A stretch of 64,000 bases of DNA from Arthrobacter oryzae (GCF_003634095.1 NZ_RBIR01000002.1:496001-560000), one strand, 5' to 3'. Positions 18,365-26,405 are shown, numbered from the stretch's first letter. A program made the numbers and translations. Notes: generated by a model not told the origin, from the sequence alone.

Positions 18365-20218
18365 TCACGGGCCCTGCAACTTTCTGAACGCCTGCGCGAC
18401 CGGCTGGACTTCGATGCCGCTTTTGTCGATGAGTTGCAGCTGGGCGGCGAGGACGTCGCTGGTGATGGTGCTCCCGTCCGTCGCAAACGTCTTCTCCGGA
18501 GCGCCGGTCGACCCGGGGGCCGCGATCTGGTGGTAGACGAGGATGAGCCAGCCGTTCGCCCGGGACGTCTCGGCGAGCGCCTTGGCCAGGCTGTCCAGCG
18601 TGGTCTGTTCGGTCACGTAGAAGACCTTCAAATCGTGCGTTTCGAGGTTCTGCCGGGTGTTGATGCCCTCGTTGGTTCCGCGCACGATGTCGAAGTATTT
18701 GCTCGCGTACCAGTCAACCTGGGCGTCAGACCTCCCGTACGGGGGTGCGAGGTCCACGGTGCCGAGGCCGGCAGCGGCCAGCGCCTCCTCACTCTTGCGC
18801 AGCTCCTCGTCCAGCTTGTCGGTGCCGATCGAAGTGAGATCGACGTGTTCGTAGCTGTGTGCGGCGATCTCATGCCCTGCCTCGTGCAATTGCTGCACCT
18901 CGGCGGCCGTCATGAAGTTCGGCGTCTCGATGGAGCTGGCATTGACGTACTGGGTGGACCGGTAGCCGTACTTGTCCAGCAGCGGCAAGGCGTGGTCGTG
19001 CACCGACTGCCAGCCGTCGTCGAACGTGATCGAGACCATGGGTTGGTCCCAGCGGAGGGGTCCAGGCTTGGTGATGTCCTTCAGCGTGTAGTTGCGGACG
19101 CCTGTGGTGCCGTCCCCGTGCGCCACCAGGGTGACCATCGCCGCTTTCGCCCCGTCGGGGACCTGGAAAGCCTCCGTAATCGTGGTCCACTCTCCCGCCG
19201 GCGGCACTGTCGCCAGATTGTGGAACACGCGCCCGCCGTCCGCGAGCTCGAACTCCGCCACCGCGTCCACCTCGCGATCGGACTGGTAGGTCGCACCGAA
19301 CTCGTAGTACCGGTCGGGGGTCACCGGGACCGGCCGGTATTGCCACTTCGCCTCGCCGCTCTGGTAGTTCGCCACGCGGGTCCAGAGGAAGCTGCCATCC
19401 TTGTCTTCGCCCCGCCCGGACGTCACGGTCGACGCCCCGGAGGTGTACGGGGACCACGAGTCGGGTGCGGCAGCTTGGGGACCAGTGAGCTTGGAATTGG
19501 GGGCCGGCTTGGAGTTGGGGGCGGCCTTGGTGTCGGGAACAATATTGGGGACGAGATTGGGGACCGCCGCCACGGCGGGGGGCACCCGGACGTCGTCCGC
19601 CGCCTCAAGGTACGCGCCCTCGACAGTGACGATGCCCTTCGATGCGAGCCGGAAGACATACTCCACCGAGGTCGTCGAGTCTCCGCTGGCGAACGCGTCG
19701 CTCACCGTGAACAGTGAGGTGCCGGGCCGCTGGAGCGGGTTCCGCAGCTGCTCCAGTGTCGTGGTGCCGTCGGAGTGGTGCTTGCGGGCCAGCAGCGTGA
19801 AGTCCGTGTCGCTGGTGGTGAACGCCTTGAACAGGTAGGACTTGCCGGGCTTGACATCCACCCGCGGAGTTGTCAGCGTGACATCGCCCGAGACGTACCC
19901 GGTGATGTCGAGCTTCAGCGCCTGGGCGCCCAGCTGCCCGCCGATCAGCTCCAGCGAGGTCCGGGCATCCCCGCTATGGCTGACGTTCCAGCCGCCCACG
20001 GGTATGGCGGCCGCCGACGCGCCGGACGCCATCGGAGCGCTGACCGCAGTCGAATCGAGCGCGGGCAACAGGTTCGCGCCGGGCCGGGCCCGGGCGACAC
20101 TGCTGCCCGTCCCGCCGGTGTACAGCAGCCACCCGGCGGTCATCATGACGACCACCACCGAGGTGACCACGAGCGGATTCAGCAGCACACGGAGAACCCG
20201 CCGGCGCTTATGCGGCAT
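18365..20218 (-). CDS. Membrane-anchored NodB polysaccharide deacetylase
   Basis: A ~617-residue protein with one N-terminal transmembrane anchor (~14-34) after a KRRR cluster, so most of it faces outside. Two beta-sandwich modules (~45-210 and ~255-390) flank a linker with repeated APNSKPAPNSK. The C-terminal NodB domain (~394-615) has ITFDDG (398-402), HSYEH (454-458), APPYG (491-495) and LVYHQ, all expected CE4 metal and catalytic motifs. It is likely to deacetylate the nascent chain at the membrane, like IcaB/PgaB. The start is the ATG at 20216-20218, overlapping the glycosyltransferase by 11 nt; a GTG at 20236 is the alternative. Confidence 0.87.
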   Translation of the reverse strand: MPHKRRRVLRVLLNPLVVTSVVVVMMTAGWLLYTGGTGSSVARARPGANLLPALDSTAVSAPMASGASAAAIPVGGWNVSHSGDARTSLELIGGQLGAQALKLDITGYVSGDVTLTTPRVDVKPGKSYLFKAFTTSDTDFTLLARKHHSDGTTTLEQLRNPLQRPGTSLFTVSDAFASGDSTTSVEYVFRLASKGIVTVEGAYLEAADDVRVPPAVAAVPNLVPNIVPDTKAAPNSKPAPNSKLTGPQAAAPDSWSPYTSGASTVTSGRGEDKDGSFLWTRVANYQSGEAKWQYRPVPVTPDRYYEFGATYQSDREVDAVAEFELADGGRVFHNLATVPPAGEWTTITEAFQVPDGAKAAMVTLVAHGDGTTGVRNYTLKDITKPGPLRWDQPMVSITFDDGWQSVHDHALPLLDKYGYRSTQYVNASSIETPNFMTAAEVQQLHEAGHEIAAHSYEHVDLTSIGTDKLDEELRKSEEALAAAGLGTVDLAPPYGRSDAQVDWYASKYFDIVRGTNEGINTRQNLETHDLKVFYVTEQTTLDSLAKALAETSRANGWLILVYHQIAAPGSTGAPEKTFATDGSTITSDVLAAQLQLIDKSGIEVQPVAQAFRKLQGP

Positions 20219-21548
20219 GAGCGACCACCGCCGCACCGCCGGCCCGCTGCGGCGACTTCCAGGTGTTGATCTCAGGGCGACGGAACAGGCCGCGCGAACG
20301 CGCGATGCAGCGAAGCTCCGCCGTCAATTGCACCAGGTCCATGATGTAGAAGAGGAAGTACGCAGTCGGCGCGTAGATGGACAGCCGAGCCCGTTCACGC
20401 ACGGTCAGATTCTCATCCATCCAAATCGTCAGGAGTGTATAGACCGTGATGGTCACGTACGCACCGAGTATCAGGGCAGGAGTCTGCGTGGCCAGCGACC
20501 AGTAGACCGCGTAGGTCCAGGCCAGGGGCGAGATGAGCAGTGTGAACTCGCTGAGCAGCGCCATGGGCATCCGGTAATAGGTCAACGAGCCGGTGTAGCG
20601 GCGGCTCGGGTTGAGCATCATGCCGCGGTACTTGATGAGGTTCTGAAGGCTTCCGTACTTCCACCGGTAGCGCTGTTTCGCCAAGGCGCCAAGCGTGAGC
20701 ACGCCCTCGGTCTTCGCAACAACATCAGCGCCATAGATCATGCGGAACCGCCGGTTGCCCAGGCTGGTGACCTTCGTGCTCAGGCCGATGTCCTCCGTGA
20801 GGGTGTCCGTGTCGTAGAAGCCGACCTTGCGCAGCACGCGCATCCGATAAGTGGAGGCCACCCCACCCACCACGAACTCGCAGTTCAGCAGCGAGTAGAG
20901 CTTCTTTGAGCGATAGCCGATCATGTGCTCGAACCGCTGCAGGATGCCGAGCGCCGTCGTCTCCTCCAGAATCTGCACGTTCGCGGCGACACCGGCCACA
21001 TACGGGTCATCGAAGTAGGACAGGGCGTTCGTGATGGCGTCCGGCGCGATGATCGAGTCGGCGTCCATCGTCATGACAAACTGGCCGCGCGCGTGCCGCC
21101 GAAGCGCCGAGTTGAGCGCCGCGCCCTTGCCGACGTTCTTGTGCATCCGCACGATGCGCAGGTCCATCTCGGGGTGACGCAGCTGGTAGTCGCGGACCAG
21201 CCGGCCGGTGAGGTCCGTGGACGCGTCGTCAGCGACGAGGACCTCGAAGGAGCGGTAGATGCTGCGCCGGATGGAGTCGAGCGTCCGGACAATCACCGCC
21301 TCCTCGTTGTGGGCGGCGATGACGACGGAGACAAGCCCGGGCACCTCGGGAATGGCCCGCCGGGTCCAGGTGGCCGTGGCGGCGCATTCCGCCTCGTACT
21401 CGACCGGAAGCCGGACGCCTCGGGTCCCCTTCCGCTGCTCCTGCCAGACGTCGTAAAAGTTGGCGCCCACCAGGTAAAGGCCGAAGTGCACGACGTAGAG
21501 GATACTGACGCCGGCGAACAACCAGAAGATCACCAGAGCGATGTCCAT
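20208..21548 (-). CDS. Processive GT2 glycosyltransferase (PgaC/IcaA-like)
   Basis: A 446-residue membrane glycosyltransferase. One N-terminal helix, a GT-A domain (~72-300), then three or four helices (~325-410). All processive-synthase residues are present: VADDAS (D107-D108), MDADS (162-164), LTEDIG (TED 251-253) and QRYRW (292-296), the Q-x-x-R-W motif of cellulose, hyaluronan and poly-GlcNAc synthases. With two deacetylases in the operon, poly-N-acetylglucosamine or a related hexosamine polymer is the best guess; the donor sugar cannot be read. GGAGG 7 nt before the ATG supports the start, which lies 2 nt after the preceding stop. No PilZ domain or R-x-x-x-R c-di-GMP motif is evident. 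Confidence 0.9.
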   Translation of the reverse strand: MDIALVIFWLFAGVSILYVVHFGLYLVGANFYDVWQEQRKGTRGVRLPVEYEAECAATATWTRRAIPEVPGLVSVVIAAHNEEAVIVRTLDSIRRSIYRSFEVLVADDASTDLTGRLVRDYQLRHPEMDLRIVRMHKNVGKGAALNSALRRHARGQFVMTMDADSIIAPDAITNALSYFDDPYVAGVAANVQILEETTALGILQRFEHMIGYRSKKLYSLLNCEFVVGGVASTYRMRVLRKVGFYDTDTLTEDIGLSTKVTSLGNRRFRMIYGADVVAKTEGVLTLGALAKQRYRWKYGSLQNLIKYRGMMLNPSRRYTGSLTYYRMPMALLSEFTLLISPLAWTYAVYWSLATQTPALILGAYVTITVYTLLTIWMDENLTVRERARLSIYAPTAYFLFYIMDLVQLTAELRCIARSRGLFRRPEINTWKSPQRAGGAAVVAHAA

Positions 21549-21550
21549 GC

Positions 21551-22234
21551 TCAGGCCTCCGTGGAGTGCGAGGCGAACGCGCGCACGTGCGCGGGGGAGC
21601 GGGGCTCGGCACGCCGGTCGCGAGGCGCGCGATACGGCAATTTCACGTGCGCCGCGGCGGCGGGCGACGCCTCGGCTGGCTGCGGGGCCTCGTCGAACGT
21701 GACCTTTGTTGCAGCGTCGGTCCTCAGGACGTCGACGAGCTCAGAGGGGGTACGCAAGACTTCCTTCTCCACTGCGGTGGACGGGCCCAAGCGGACTGGT
21801 CCGGCGTCTGGCAGCGGGCTGGCGGACGCCTGGACCCGGGCGCTCTCGGCCGCGGAGGCCGGAAGTGTGGCGGCCTGCAGGGTGGACGCCTGAAGGGCGG
21901 CGGCCTGAACCGCGGACGCCGGAAGCGTTGCGGTCTGAAGGGTGGCGGCCGGCGCCACGGTCCGGACGAGGGCCGAGCGGCGCCCGCTCTTCGCCGCTGT
22001 CCCGAGGAGAGCCGAGCGGCGCCCGTCTTGCTGCACGGTCCCGACAAGCCGCGTGCGGGCACCGCCGCGCCGATAGATCCGGATGCCGACGAAACGGAAG
22101 ACCGCGGTGAGGATCACCAGGCCCCACAGCACCACGCTCAGCTGGGCCACGAACCCGAGCAGGCCATTGAACATCGCGCCATCCCGGCCGAAGGTTGCCT
22201 GTGCGGTCACGGCGACTGTCTCGATGTGCGTCAT
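21551..22234 (-). CDS. Single-pass membrane protein with low-complexity repeats
   Basis: A 227-residue protein of no recognised family. One strongly hydrophobic helix spans ~24-50 (GLLGFVAQLSVVLWGLVIL). It is followed by three degenerate 13-residue units at 58-70, 71-83 and 84-96 (for example GRRSALLGTAAKS), then eight five-residue units at 97-136 of the type ATLPA/STLQA, then a Pro/Ala-rich tail. GGGAGG 7 nt before the ATG and the 2-nt gap to the glycosyltransferase show it is a true operon member. It may take the place of a small accessory subunit such as IcaD/PgaD; there is no sequence evidence for that beyond position. Confidence 0.7.
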   Translation of the reverse strand: MTHIETVAVTAQATFGRDGAMFNGLLGFVAQLSVVLWGLVILTAVFRFVGIRIYRRGGARTRLVGTVQQDGRRSALLGTAAKSGRRSALVRTVAPAATLQTATLPASAVQAAALQASTLQAATLPASAAESARVQASASPLPDAGPVRLGPSTAVEKEVLRTPSELVDVLRTDAATKVTFDEAPQPAEASPAAAAHVKLPYRAPRDRRAEPRSPAHVRAFASHSTEA

Positions 22235-22563
22235 CGGATGCCCTCCCCTGTTCCATGCGTATAAGCCGCTGCGGCGCGGCCGTGACTAGCTTGCCTGGAC
22301 GGTGCCTGTGCCTCGCGGATCAAGCGGCCGATGGCCCTTTCATGGGTTCCAGGCTGGGCCGCCGCGCGGGCCTCGGCCCAGATCCCGGCTCCCGGGGGGA
22401 CAACGGCGGCCATTCGTTCCGGCGTTCGAGTCGGCTGTGCGGCATGAAGACCGGTATGCCCCAAAAGGCGCCGACCGGGATGGCCGGGTTTGTCCACAGA
22501 GGTTGACCCCGCGGCGAGGGCGTCGCCGGCCAGTTCCTCGGTTCCCTTTGAAAGCTGGGTCAT
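22231..22563 (-). CDS. Putative small protein at the head of the polysaccharide operon
   Basis: A 110-residue reading frame without recognisable domain or hydrophobic segment; it is rich in Ala, Gly, His and Arg. In its favour: AGGGGAA lies 6-7 nt before the ATG at 22561-22563, and its stop overlaps the next ATG by four bases (ATGA), the arrangement of coupled genes. Against it: low complexity and no known relatives. It could be a real protein or a translated leader that controls the operon. Confidence 0.4.
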   Translation of the reverse strand: MTQLSKGTEELAGDALAAGSTSVDKPGHPGRRLLGHTGLHAAQPTRTPERMAAVVPPGAGIWAEARAAAQPGTHERAIGRLIREAQAPSRQASHGRAAAAYTHGTGEGIR

Positions 22564-22618
22564 TGCATTTCCCCTGTCTCGAGCAAGATGTTGTCTTTGG
22601 CTTTGGAGCCGTCATCGG

Positions 22619-22861
22619 CTATGGGGCGTCGCTTCCGCTCCGGGAGGCGAAGTAGGGCCGGCGTCGAAGGATCCTCGGAGGGTGGGATCCCCCCGCTATC
22701 AGGCGCCTTCGGACGGCAGCATCCCGCCCCGGCAGCTGACACGGAAGGATCGGGAACGGAGTTCCGCTTTCGGAGGCCGGGAGGCGCGGGGCCAAGCCGA
22801 CAGCGCCGCCGGCTCTGCGCAGTCCCGTCTCCGGGGCTGCGCTAATGTCGAGGGGTTTCAT
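22619..22861 (-). CDS. Possible leader ORF with a strong ribosome-binding site
   Basis: An 80-codon frame (MKPLDISAAPETG start) with GAGGAGG 7 nt before its ATG at 22859-22861, one of the better ribosome-binding sites here. The product is Arg/Pro-rich and unlike any family I know. A small leader protein or regulatory uORF for the polysaccharide operon is possible; it may also be chance. Confidence 0.3.
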   Translation of the reverse strand: MKPLDISAAPETGLRRAGGAVGLAPRLPASESGTPFPILPCQLPGRDAAVRRRLIAGGSHPPRILRRRPYFASRSGSDAP

Positions 22862-22901
22862 GGACCAGCCTCCTCAGAGTTGAGCCTTGCAGGAGCAGCT
22901 G

Positions 22902-22949
22902 CCCGGCCCTTTCATAGGTCCAAGTCCCGGCCCGTTGATAGGTCCAAGT
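22902..22949. repeat. Two tandem 24-bp repeats upstream of the polysaccharide operon
   Basis: Copies at 22902-22925 and 22926-22949 differ at only two positions; each contains ATAGGTCCAAGT. On the operon's strand the core reads ACTTGGACCTAT. Direct abutting repeats in a promoter region suggest a site for a dimeric or cooperative regulator. Confidence 0.7.
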
Positions 22950-23235
22950 TACGTAGCGTTCCAGACCCCGAACACGAGTAGCCGGTACTCTAAAAAATTC
23001 TTGAAGGTACTTACGGACGGGCCTGGCGGAGAGCGGGAGCTGCCAGCCAATCGCCCGCTATTGACGCCCCTCGCTCATCCGGGCCGGTTCCGGGCAACGG
23101 CCTGAGCTGGGCGTTCGTCCCTGCTTCGATGCGGAAGGTCCTGTGGACGCCAGGTTGCGCCCTGCGTGCCCGGCGTGCTGGTACGAGCACGCGGCTTTGA
23201 CTGCCCCGGCCCGGGACGGCCGGTCAGATGGGCGC

Positions 23236-23253
23236 GAACGTTACGAACGTTAC
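23236..23253. repeat. Tandem GAACGTTAC pair
   Basis: Two perfect 9-bp copies, each holding the palindrome AACGTT, with a third partial (GTTACGTT) adjoining. No gene start is nearby, so function is open. Confidence 0.5.
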
Positions 23254-23358
23254 GTTGGAGGCGGACCAGGCAGCGCCGGACAGCGGCTTCGGACCGGCGC
23301 TCAGGCAGGGCGGTAGCGGTACCGGCGTCGCCCCGCTGTCCCCCGGGCGCCGGGAAGC

Positions 23359-23388
23359 AAGGACATCCGGGTCCCGGATCTTGTCCTT
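23359..23388 (-). terminator. Second hairpin beyond gabT
   Basis: Arms AAGGACA and TTGTCCTT enclose TCCGG/CCGGA with a 3-nt loop. It is the distal member of a hairpin pair following gabT and probably a back-up terminator. Confidence 0.55.
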
Positions 23389-23395
23389 AAACCCA

Positions 23396-23430
23396 AAGGC
23401 AGCACCCCCGCCGGGCGGGGATGCTGCCTT
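23396..23430 (-). terminator. Intrinsic terminator of gabT
   Basis: Arms AAGGCAGCA and TGCTGCCTT flank CCCCGCC/GGCGGGG, giving a stem of about 16 bp. It lies 35 nt after the gabT stop; on the minus strand the stem ends in TTT and is followed by GGGTTTAAGG. Confidence 0.8.
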
Positions 23431-23464
23431 CTTGTCATTCTTACAAGCGGATCTGCTTGCTCCG

Positions 23465-24820
23465 TTATGCGTTGGCCCTAATGGCCGCGGCCAGGACGCC
23501 GAGTCCGTCCAGCAGCAGCTCATCGCTGATCACCAGGGGCGGGAGCAGGCGGATGACGTTGCCGTAGGTGCCGCAGGTGAGGATGATGACGCCCTCCTTG
23601 AGGCAGGCTGCTGCGACAGCCTTGGTCAGCTCCGGGTTCGGTTCCTTGGAACCGGCCTGGACGAGCTCGATCGCCAGCATGGCGCCGCGGCCGCGGACAT
23701 CGCCGATGACGGGCTGCTCGCTCGCCAGTTCACGCAGCTTGCCAAGGGCGATCTCCTCGATGTGCTTGGCGCGGGCGTTGAGGTTGTACTGCTCCATCGA
23801 GCCGATGGATGCCAGGGCGGCGGCGCACGCGACCGGGTTGCCGCCGTAGGTGCCGCCGAGGCCGCCAGGGTGGACGGCGTCGAGGAGGTCGGCGCGGCCG
23901 GTGATGGCGGAGAGCGGCATGCCGCCGGCGATGCCCTTGGCCATGGTCAGGATGTCCGGGACAACACCTTCGTGGTTCACGGCGAACCATTCGCCGGTGC
24001 GGCAGAAGCCGGACTGGACCTCGTCGGCGATGAAGACGATGCCCTTGTCCTTCGCCCACGCGGCCAGCGCCGGCAGGAACCCCTCGGCCGGGACGATGAA
24101 GCCGCCCTCGCCCTGGATGGGTTCGATGATGATCGCGGCAACCTGCTCGCCGCCGATCTGCTTCTCGATCATGGTGATGGCGCGCTTGGCGGCCTCGGCT
24201 CCGGTGATCTCCGGGTTTTCCTCGCGGAACGGGTAGCTCATGGGCATGCGGTAGACCTCGGGCGCGAACGGGCCGAAGTTGGTCTTGTACGGCATGGCCT
24301 TGGCCGTCAGTGCCATGGTCAGGTTGGTGCGGCCGTGGTAGGCGTGGTCGAAGGCGACCACGGCGTCCCGGCCGGTGGCGAGGCGTGCCACCTTGATGGC
24401 GTTTTCGACCGCCTCGGCACCGGAGTTGAACAAGACAGTGCGCTTCTCGTGGTCGCCCGGGGTGAGGCGGTTCAGCTGCTCGGCGACGGCCACGTAGCCC
24501 TCGTAGGGGGTGACCATGAAGCAGGTGTGGGTGAAGTGCTCCACGGCTTCCTTCACGGCGCCGACGACGGCAGGGTCCGAGGCGCCGACACTCGTCACGG
24601 CGATGCCGGAGCCGAGGTCGATGAAGGAGTTGCCGTCGACGTCGTGGATGATGCCGCCGTCGGCGTCGGCCACAAACACCGGAACGCTGGACGCGACACC
24701 TGCGGCGACGACCGCTTTGCGGCGCTCAGTCAGGGCGACGGACTTGGGGCCCGGGAAGTCGGCCTGGACGCGGCGTTTCTGCTCAAGCCGGTAGGTGATG
24801 TCATGTGCGGTGGTGGTCAT
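23465..24820 (-). CDS. gabT: 4-aminobutyrate aminotransferase
   Basis: A 451-residue PLP-dependent class III aminotransferase moving the amino group of GABA to 2-oxoglutarate, giving succinate semialdehyde and glutamate. Motifs: VLFNSGAEAVENAIKVAR for phosphate binding, HAYHGRTNLTMALT, IIEPIQGEGGF, the aspartate in FIADEVQSGFCRTG, and the Schiff-base lysine in LTMAKGIAGGMPLSA. Length and motifs fit GabT rather than ornithine or acetylornithine enzymes. The ATG has AAAGG about 8 nt upstream. It follows an aminobutyraldehyde-type dehydrogenase gene on the same strand, so the pair would convert putrescine-derived aminobutyraldehyde or GABA to succinate semialdehyde. Confidence 0.93.
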   Translation of the reverse strand: MTTTAHDITYRLEQKRRVQADFPGPKSVALTERRKAVVAAGVASSVPVFVADADGGIIHDVDGNSFIDLGSGIAVTSVGASDPAVVGAVKEAVEHFTHTCFMVTPYEGYVAVAEQLNRLTPGDHEKRTVLFNSGAEAVENAIKVARLATGRDAVVAFDHAYHGRTNLTMALTAKAMPYKTNFGPFAPEVYRMPMSYPFREENPEITGAEAAKRAITMIEKQIGGEQVAAIIIEPIQGEGGFIVPAEGFLPALAAWAKDKGIVFIADEVQSGFCRTGEWFAVNHEGVVPDILTMAKGIAGGMPLSAITGRADLLDAVHPGGLGGTYGGNPVACAAALASIGSMEQYNLNARAKHIEEIALGKLRELASEQPVIGDVRGRGAMLAIELVQAGSKEPNPELTKAVAAACLKEGVIILTCGTYGNVIRLLPPLVISDELLLDGLGVLAAAIRANA

Positions 24821-24882
24821 GGGAAAGCCTTTCTAAGCGTGCGGTTGATGCGCGCGAGTTATGCGTCAGGTTGGGGTGCGGC

Positions 24883-24932
24883 TGCGTTATGCGACAGCGT
24901 TAGGCAGTTGCGTTATGCGACAGCGCTAGGCA
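24883..24932. repeat. 26-bp period direct repeat at the end of the aldehyde dehydrogenase gene
   Basis: Units at 24883-24906 and 24909-24932 (core GCGTTATGCGACAGCG) differ at one base. The right copy covers the dehydrogenase stop codon, so the left one is a duplication of the gene's 3' end into the spacer. Confidence 0.75.
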
Positions 24933-26356
24933 TCGAGCGCAGACATCACGTGCTTGATGCGCGTGTAATCCTCCACGCCGTACATGGACAGGTCCTTGCC
25001 GTAGCCGGACTGCTTGAAGCCGCCGTGCGGCATCTCGGCGGTGAGGAGGATGTGCGTGTTGATCCAGACGGCGCCGAAGTCCAGGTCCCGGCTCAGGCGC
25101 ATCGCGGTGCCATGATTCGAGGTCCAGACGCTGGAGGCGAGGGCGTAGTCGACGTCGTTCGCCAGCTCCACGGCCTCGTCCTCGGTGCTGAACTTCTGCA
25201 CCGTGATGACCGGGCCGAACGTTTCCTTCTGCACGATGTCATCGCTCTGCTTGGCGCCGGTGACGATGGTGGGCTCGAAGAAGAACCCCTTGTCCCCCGC
25301 CCGGTGCCCGCCGGTCTCGATCTTGCAGTTCGCCGGGAGGTGCTCGACAACAGAGGTGACCGCATTGAAGTGGTTGACGTTGTTCAGCGGGCCGTAGTAG
25401 TTGTCTTCATCGTTCTGCGAGCCCGTGTGCAGGGTCTTCGTGTGCTCGACCATGGCGGCGACGACGTCGTCGTGCACCGAATCCTGGACCAGCACGCGGG
25501 TGATCGCGGTGCAGTCCTGGCCGGCGTTGAAGAAGGCGAACTCGGCGATGGCCGCGGCGCTCTTCTTGAGGTCGGCGTCGGCGAACACGATGGCCGGGGC
25601 CTTGCCGCCGAGCTCCAGGTGGGCGCGCTTAAGGCCCTTGGCGGCGCCCGAGGCCACTGCGATGCCGGCGCGGACGGAACCGGTGATGGAGACCAGGCCG
25701 GGGACCTTGTGCTCGACCATCATGGCGCCGGTCTCGCCGGTGCCCAGGACCACGTTCAGGACGCCGGCCGGGAAGATCTCGCCGGCAATCCGGGCCAGCA
25801 CCAGGGTGGATTCCGGGGTGGTGTCCGAGGGCTTGAGGACCACGGTGTTGCCGGCGGCCAGGGCGGGCCCGATCTTCCAGATGGCCATGAGGAACGGGTA
25901 GTTCCAGGGCGCAACCTGGGCGACGACGCCGATCGGCTCGCGCCGCACGTAGGAGGTGTGGCCTTCGAAGTACTCGCCGGCGGACTTGCCTTCCATGATG
26001 CGTGCGGCGCCGGCGAAGAAGCGCAGCTGGTCGGCGCCTGCGGCCACTTCCTCGGCGGCGATCAGGGAGCGGACCTGGCCGGTGTTGCGGTGCTGAGCCT
26101 CCACGAGCTCGTCGCTGTTGGCCTCCACGGCGTCCGCGAGCTTGAGCAGCATGAGCTGGCGCTGCCCGGGCGTGGTGCGCTTCCAGGTCCTGAAGGCGTT
26201 CTTGGCAGCTGTCATGGCAGCGTCGACGTCGGCCTGCACCGAGATCGGCGCCTGTGCCACCACGTCTCCGTTGGTGGGGTTCACGATGGGCAGCAACCCG
26301 GTGCCGGCGGGCGTGACAAACTCGCCGTTGATGAAGTTCTGCAAGGTTTGAACCAC
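24926..26356 (-). CDS. Gamma-aminobutyraldehyde-type dehydrogenase
   Basis: A ~476-residue NAD(P)-dependent aldehyde dehydrogenase. Motifs: FINGEFV at the N-terminus, VAQVAPWNYPFLMAIWK, the general base in HLELGGKAPAIVF and the nucleophile in FNAGQDCTAITRVLV. GQDCTA rather than GQVC points to the aminobutyraldehyde/betaine-aldehyde subgroup (PatD-like). With gabT next door it probably oxidises 4-aminobutyraldehyde from putrescine to GABA; succinate semialdehyde is an alternative. I chose the GTG at 26354-26356 (VVQTLQNFINGEF), with AAGAGG 9 nt upstream, over a TTG at 26383. Confidence 0.85.
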   Translation of the reverse strand: MVQTLQNFINGEFVTPAGTGLLPIVNPTNGDVVAQAPISVQADVDAAMTAAKNAFRTWKRTTPGQRQLMLLKLADAVEANSDELVEAQHRNTGQVRSLIAAEEVAAGADQLRFFAGAARIMEGKSAGEYFEGHTSYVRREPIGVVAQVAPWNYPFLMAIWKIGPALAAGNTVVLKPSDTTPESTLVLARIAGEIFPAGVLNVVLGTGETGAMMVEHKVPGLVSITGSVRAGIAVASGAAKGLKRAHLELGGKAPAIVFADADLKKSAAAIAEFAFFNAGQDCTAITRVLVQDSVHDDVVAAMVEHTKTLHTGSQNDEDNYYGPLNNVNHFNAVTSVVEHLPANCKIETGGHRAGDKGFFFEPTIVTGAKQSDDIVQKETFGPVITVQKFSTEDEAVELANDVDYALASSVWTSNHGTAMRLSRDLDFGAVWINTHILLTAEMPHGGFKQSGYGKDLSMYGVEDYTRIKHVMSALDA

Positions 26357-26393
26357 GGTGTACAACCTCTTTCTTACTGCCAATGACGGATGT

Positions 26394-26405
26394 GTGACTG
26401 GTCAC
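26394..26405. promoter_or_regulatory. Candidate operator between the GABA genes and pucR-type gene
   Basis: The dyad GTGAC-TG-GTCAC lies in the 146-bp divergent space, 38 nt from the dehydrogenase start. It is well placed for control of the catabolic genes by the divergent PucR-family regulator. Confidence 0.4.

Larger units (their letters stand above)
22862..23464. other. 603-bp intergenic region between the polysaccharide and GABA operons
   Basis: No convincing protein gene. It holds a 24-bp tandem repeat (22902-22949), an AT-rich patch with two GTAC palindromes (about 22986-23011), a tandem GAACGTTAC pair (23236-23253) and a double hairpin that ends gabT. The promoter of the polysaccharide operon should lie in its left half. 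I compared the minus strand with the GEMM-type c-di-GMP riboswitch and saw no match. Confidence 0.6.

Noticed and set aside
22560..22900. c-di-GMP (GEMM) riboswitch ahead of the polysaccharide operon
   Set aside because: The minus strand lacks the conserved GEMM core and tetraloop/receptor elements; only unordered GC-rich hairpins were seen.
23228..26386. A 1,052-codon open frame on the plus strand
   Set aside because: It is fully antisense to gabT and the aldehyde dehydrogenase, has no family motif, and reflects third-position GC bias. The same holds for long antisense frames at 3613-5142, 7477-8817, 37027-39138, 45442-47106 and 48913-50640.
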